Below, one piece after another: positions 6,143-7,136 of a stretch of DNA of 7,136 nt. The position numbers and the translations under genes are program-made. Each line of letters begins with the position of its first letter. The stretch's first letter is position 1. This DNA is from Candidatus Delongbacteria bacterium (GTDB taxonomy: Bacteria; Bacteroidota; Bacteroidia; Bacteroidales; ML635J-15), in contig JAQIDD010000049.1 in assembly GCA_027858215.1 (NCBI GenBank), forward strand, positions 1 to 7,136, in the 5' to 3' direction. The notes under the pieces are model-generated. The model made no database searches. It saw nothing but the letters and a program-made list of their open reading frames with translations, and was not told where the DNA came from.

Positions 6143-7136
6143 TTAACCTCCTATTATTTTTTGTTCGAGGGCTTCAATTATTTCATCCGCTGTAGGAATC
6201 ACACCGCCGAGGCGCCCAAAATGTTCTACGGGGCGTTTTCCGTTTACAGCCAGTTTAATGTCTTCCACCATTTGCCCTGCACTCATTTCAACAGAAAGGA
6301 ACCCTTTTGTTTGAGGTATAAGCTCTTGGATTTGTTTGGTGGGGAATGGGAAAAGCGTAATTGGTCTCAAAAGGCCGACTTTAATGCCTTTTTCACGTCC
6401 CAGTTTTACAGCTGCCTGAGAAATACGTGATGATGAACCGTAAGCTATCAGTATATAATCAGCATCATCACATTGAATTTTTTCGTACCTCACTTCATTT
6501 TCCCTGATTTTGTTGTATTTATCAATGAGTTTCAAATTGAACTGTTCCATTTTATATGGATCAAGCTCCAGGGAAGTGATTATGTTTCTTTCTCGTGATT
6601 TGGGTTTGCCAGTGGTTGCCCAGGGGCATTGTTTAATGACTTCTTCCTCGGTTCGGCGTTGCTTTTGCGGGCCCATTTCGACTTTTTCCATCATTTGGCC
6701 AATAACTCCGTCAGATAGTATCATTGCAGGATTCAGGTATTTGAAAGCAAGGTTAAACCCAAGCTCAACAAAGTCATACATTTCCTGTACTGAAGCCGGT
6801 GCCAAAACAATTAAGCGATAATCACCATGTCCTCCGCCTTTGGTTGCCTGGAAGTAATCTCCCTGTCCGGGCTGTATTGTTCCCAAACCCGGTCCTCCTC
6901 TGACAACATTTGCAATCAGAGCGGGTAATTCAGAGCCTGCAATGTAGGAAATACCTTCCTGTTTCAGACTGATACCCGGGCTTGATGAGGAAGTCATGGC
7001 TTTTTTGCCAGCTCCTGCTGCTCCGTATATCATATTGATGGCGGCAACTTCACTTTCTGCTTGCAATACTACCATGCCTGTTCTCTCATGCGGCTTTTCT
7101 GCCATCAGGTGTTCAATAACCTCAGACTGGGGCGTG
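6143..7136 (-). CDS. korA: 2-oxoacid:ferredoxin oxidoreductase, alpha subunit (VorB/KorA type), N-terminus outside window
   Basis: The frame stays open through the right edge and gives 330 residues in the window. The Met at 7105 is internal: the ten codons upstream read TPQSEVIEHL, which belongs to the conserved YPITPxSE block of the family, so roughly 30 N-terminal residues should be missing. Other blocks, numbered from the first residue in the window, are QAESE (25-29), TSSSSPG (48-54) and RGGPGLGTIQPGQGDY (79-94). A transketolase-C-like domain covers about 225-330 and includes ILIAYGSSSRI and GLLRPITLFPFP. This closely resembles proteins annotated as VorB (3-methyl-2-oxobutanoate dehydrogenase) or KorA in Bacteroidales, which lack a fused gamma domain; the separate gamma gene two genes downstream agrees. 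The alpha subunit forms the active site with beta at the interface. The operon order is alpha-beta-gamma, with a ferredoxin-like delta subunit expected upstream, beyond the window. The symbol reflects family membership and not a proven substrate. Confidence 0.93.
   Translation of the reverse strand, partial: TPQSEVIEHLMAEKPHERTGMVVLQAESEVAAINMIYGAAGAGKKAMTSSSSPGISLKQEGISYIAGSELPALIANVVRGGPGLGTIQPGQGDYFQATKGGGHGDYRLIVLAPASVQEMYDFVELGFNLAFKYLNPAMILSDGVIGQMMEKVEMGPQKQRRTEEEVIKQCPWATTGKPKSRERNIITSLELDPYKMEQFNLKLIDKYNKIRENEVRYEKIQCDDADYILIAYGSSSRISQAAVKLGREKGIKVGLLRPITLFPFPTKQIQELIPQTKGFLSVEMSAGQMVEDIKLAVNGKRPVEHFGRLGGVIPTADEIIEALEQKIIGG
6147..6152 (-). promoter_or_regulatory. Strong Shine-Dalgarno (AGGAGG) for the beta subunit
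   Basis: On the minus strand AGGAGG stands 6 bases before the beta-subunit ATG. It lies inside the last codons of the alpha gene, where it helps encode the final Gly-Gly, and it overlaps no other signal. No other start in this window has a comparable site, which supports the chosen start and suggests that re-initiation after the alpha stop is important for subunit balance. Confidence 0.75.

Noticed and set aside
1..7136. CRISPR array, tRNA, rRNA, insertion sequence or phage-type attachment site
   Set aside because: I found no regularly spaced repeats, no tRNA-like cloverleaf, no rRNA-like stretch, no transposase or integrase frame and no long direct or inverted repeats other than the terminator.

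Overview
The window looks like a piece of an anaerobic Bacteroidota (Bacteroidales-like) chromosome. The clues are a secreted enzyme with a type IX secretion (T9SS) C-terminal sorting domain, signal peptides that end just before Gln (Gly-Gln or Ala-Gln), mostly absent Shine-Dalgarno sequences, and a ferredoxin-type 2-oxoacid oxidoreductase operon of the kind common in anaerobic Bacteroidota. The assignment is by inference; there is no rRNA or other marker gene.

Layout, left to right. (1) 1-569, minus strand: the N-terminal 189 residues of an exported, probably beta-barrel outer-membrane protein, cut by the window edge. It is clearly more AT-rich (about 30% GC by hand count) than the rest. (2) 570-667: a 98-bp divergent intergenic region. 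(3) 668-2185, plus strand: a 505-aa secreted C45-type (penicillin acyltransferase-like) Ntn hydrolase with a T9SS tail and a single dockerin-like calcium loop. (4) 2216-4739, minus strand: two overlapping M16 metallopeptidase genes, first a catalytic HxxEH subunit and then a non-catalytic subunit with the R/Y motif. (5) 4755-4781: a compact intrinsic terminator. (6) 4788-7136, minus strand: a tightly packed 2-oxoacid:ferredoxin oxidoreductase operon in the order alpha (korA/vorB, start outside the window), TPP-binding beta (korB), gamma (korC).

How the genes work together: the alpha, beta and gamma subunits should assemble into one cytoplasmic CoA-dependent oxidoreductase that passes electrons to ferredoxin. 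The small ferredoxin-like delta subunit would be expected just beyond the right edge. The two M16 proteins have complementary motif losses and probably form an obligate heterodimeric peptidase. The C45-type enzyme and the barrel-like protein are envelope or secreted functions transcribed away from each other.

I see no CRISPR array, tRNA, rRNA, insertion sequence or integrase, and no convincing new multi-gene system. The features most worth a second look are the secreted Ntn hydrolase with its embedded calcium loop, the split active site of the M16 pair, and the terminator sitting almost on the M16 start codon.
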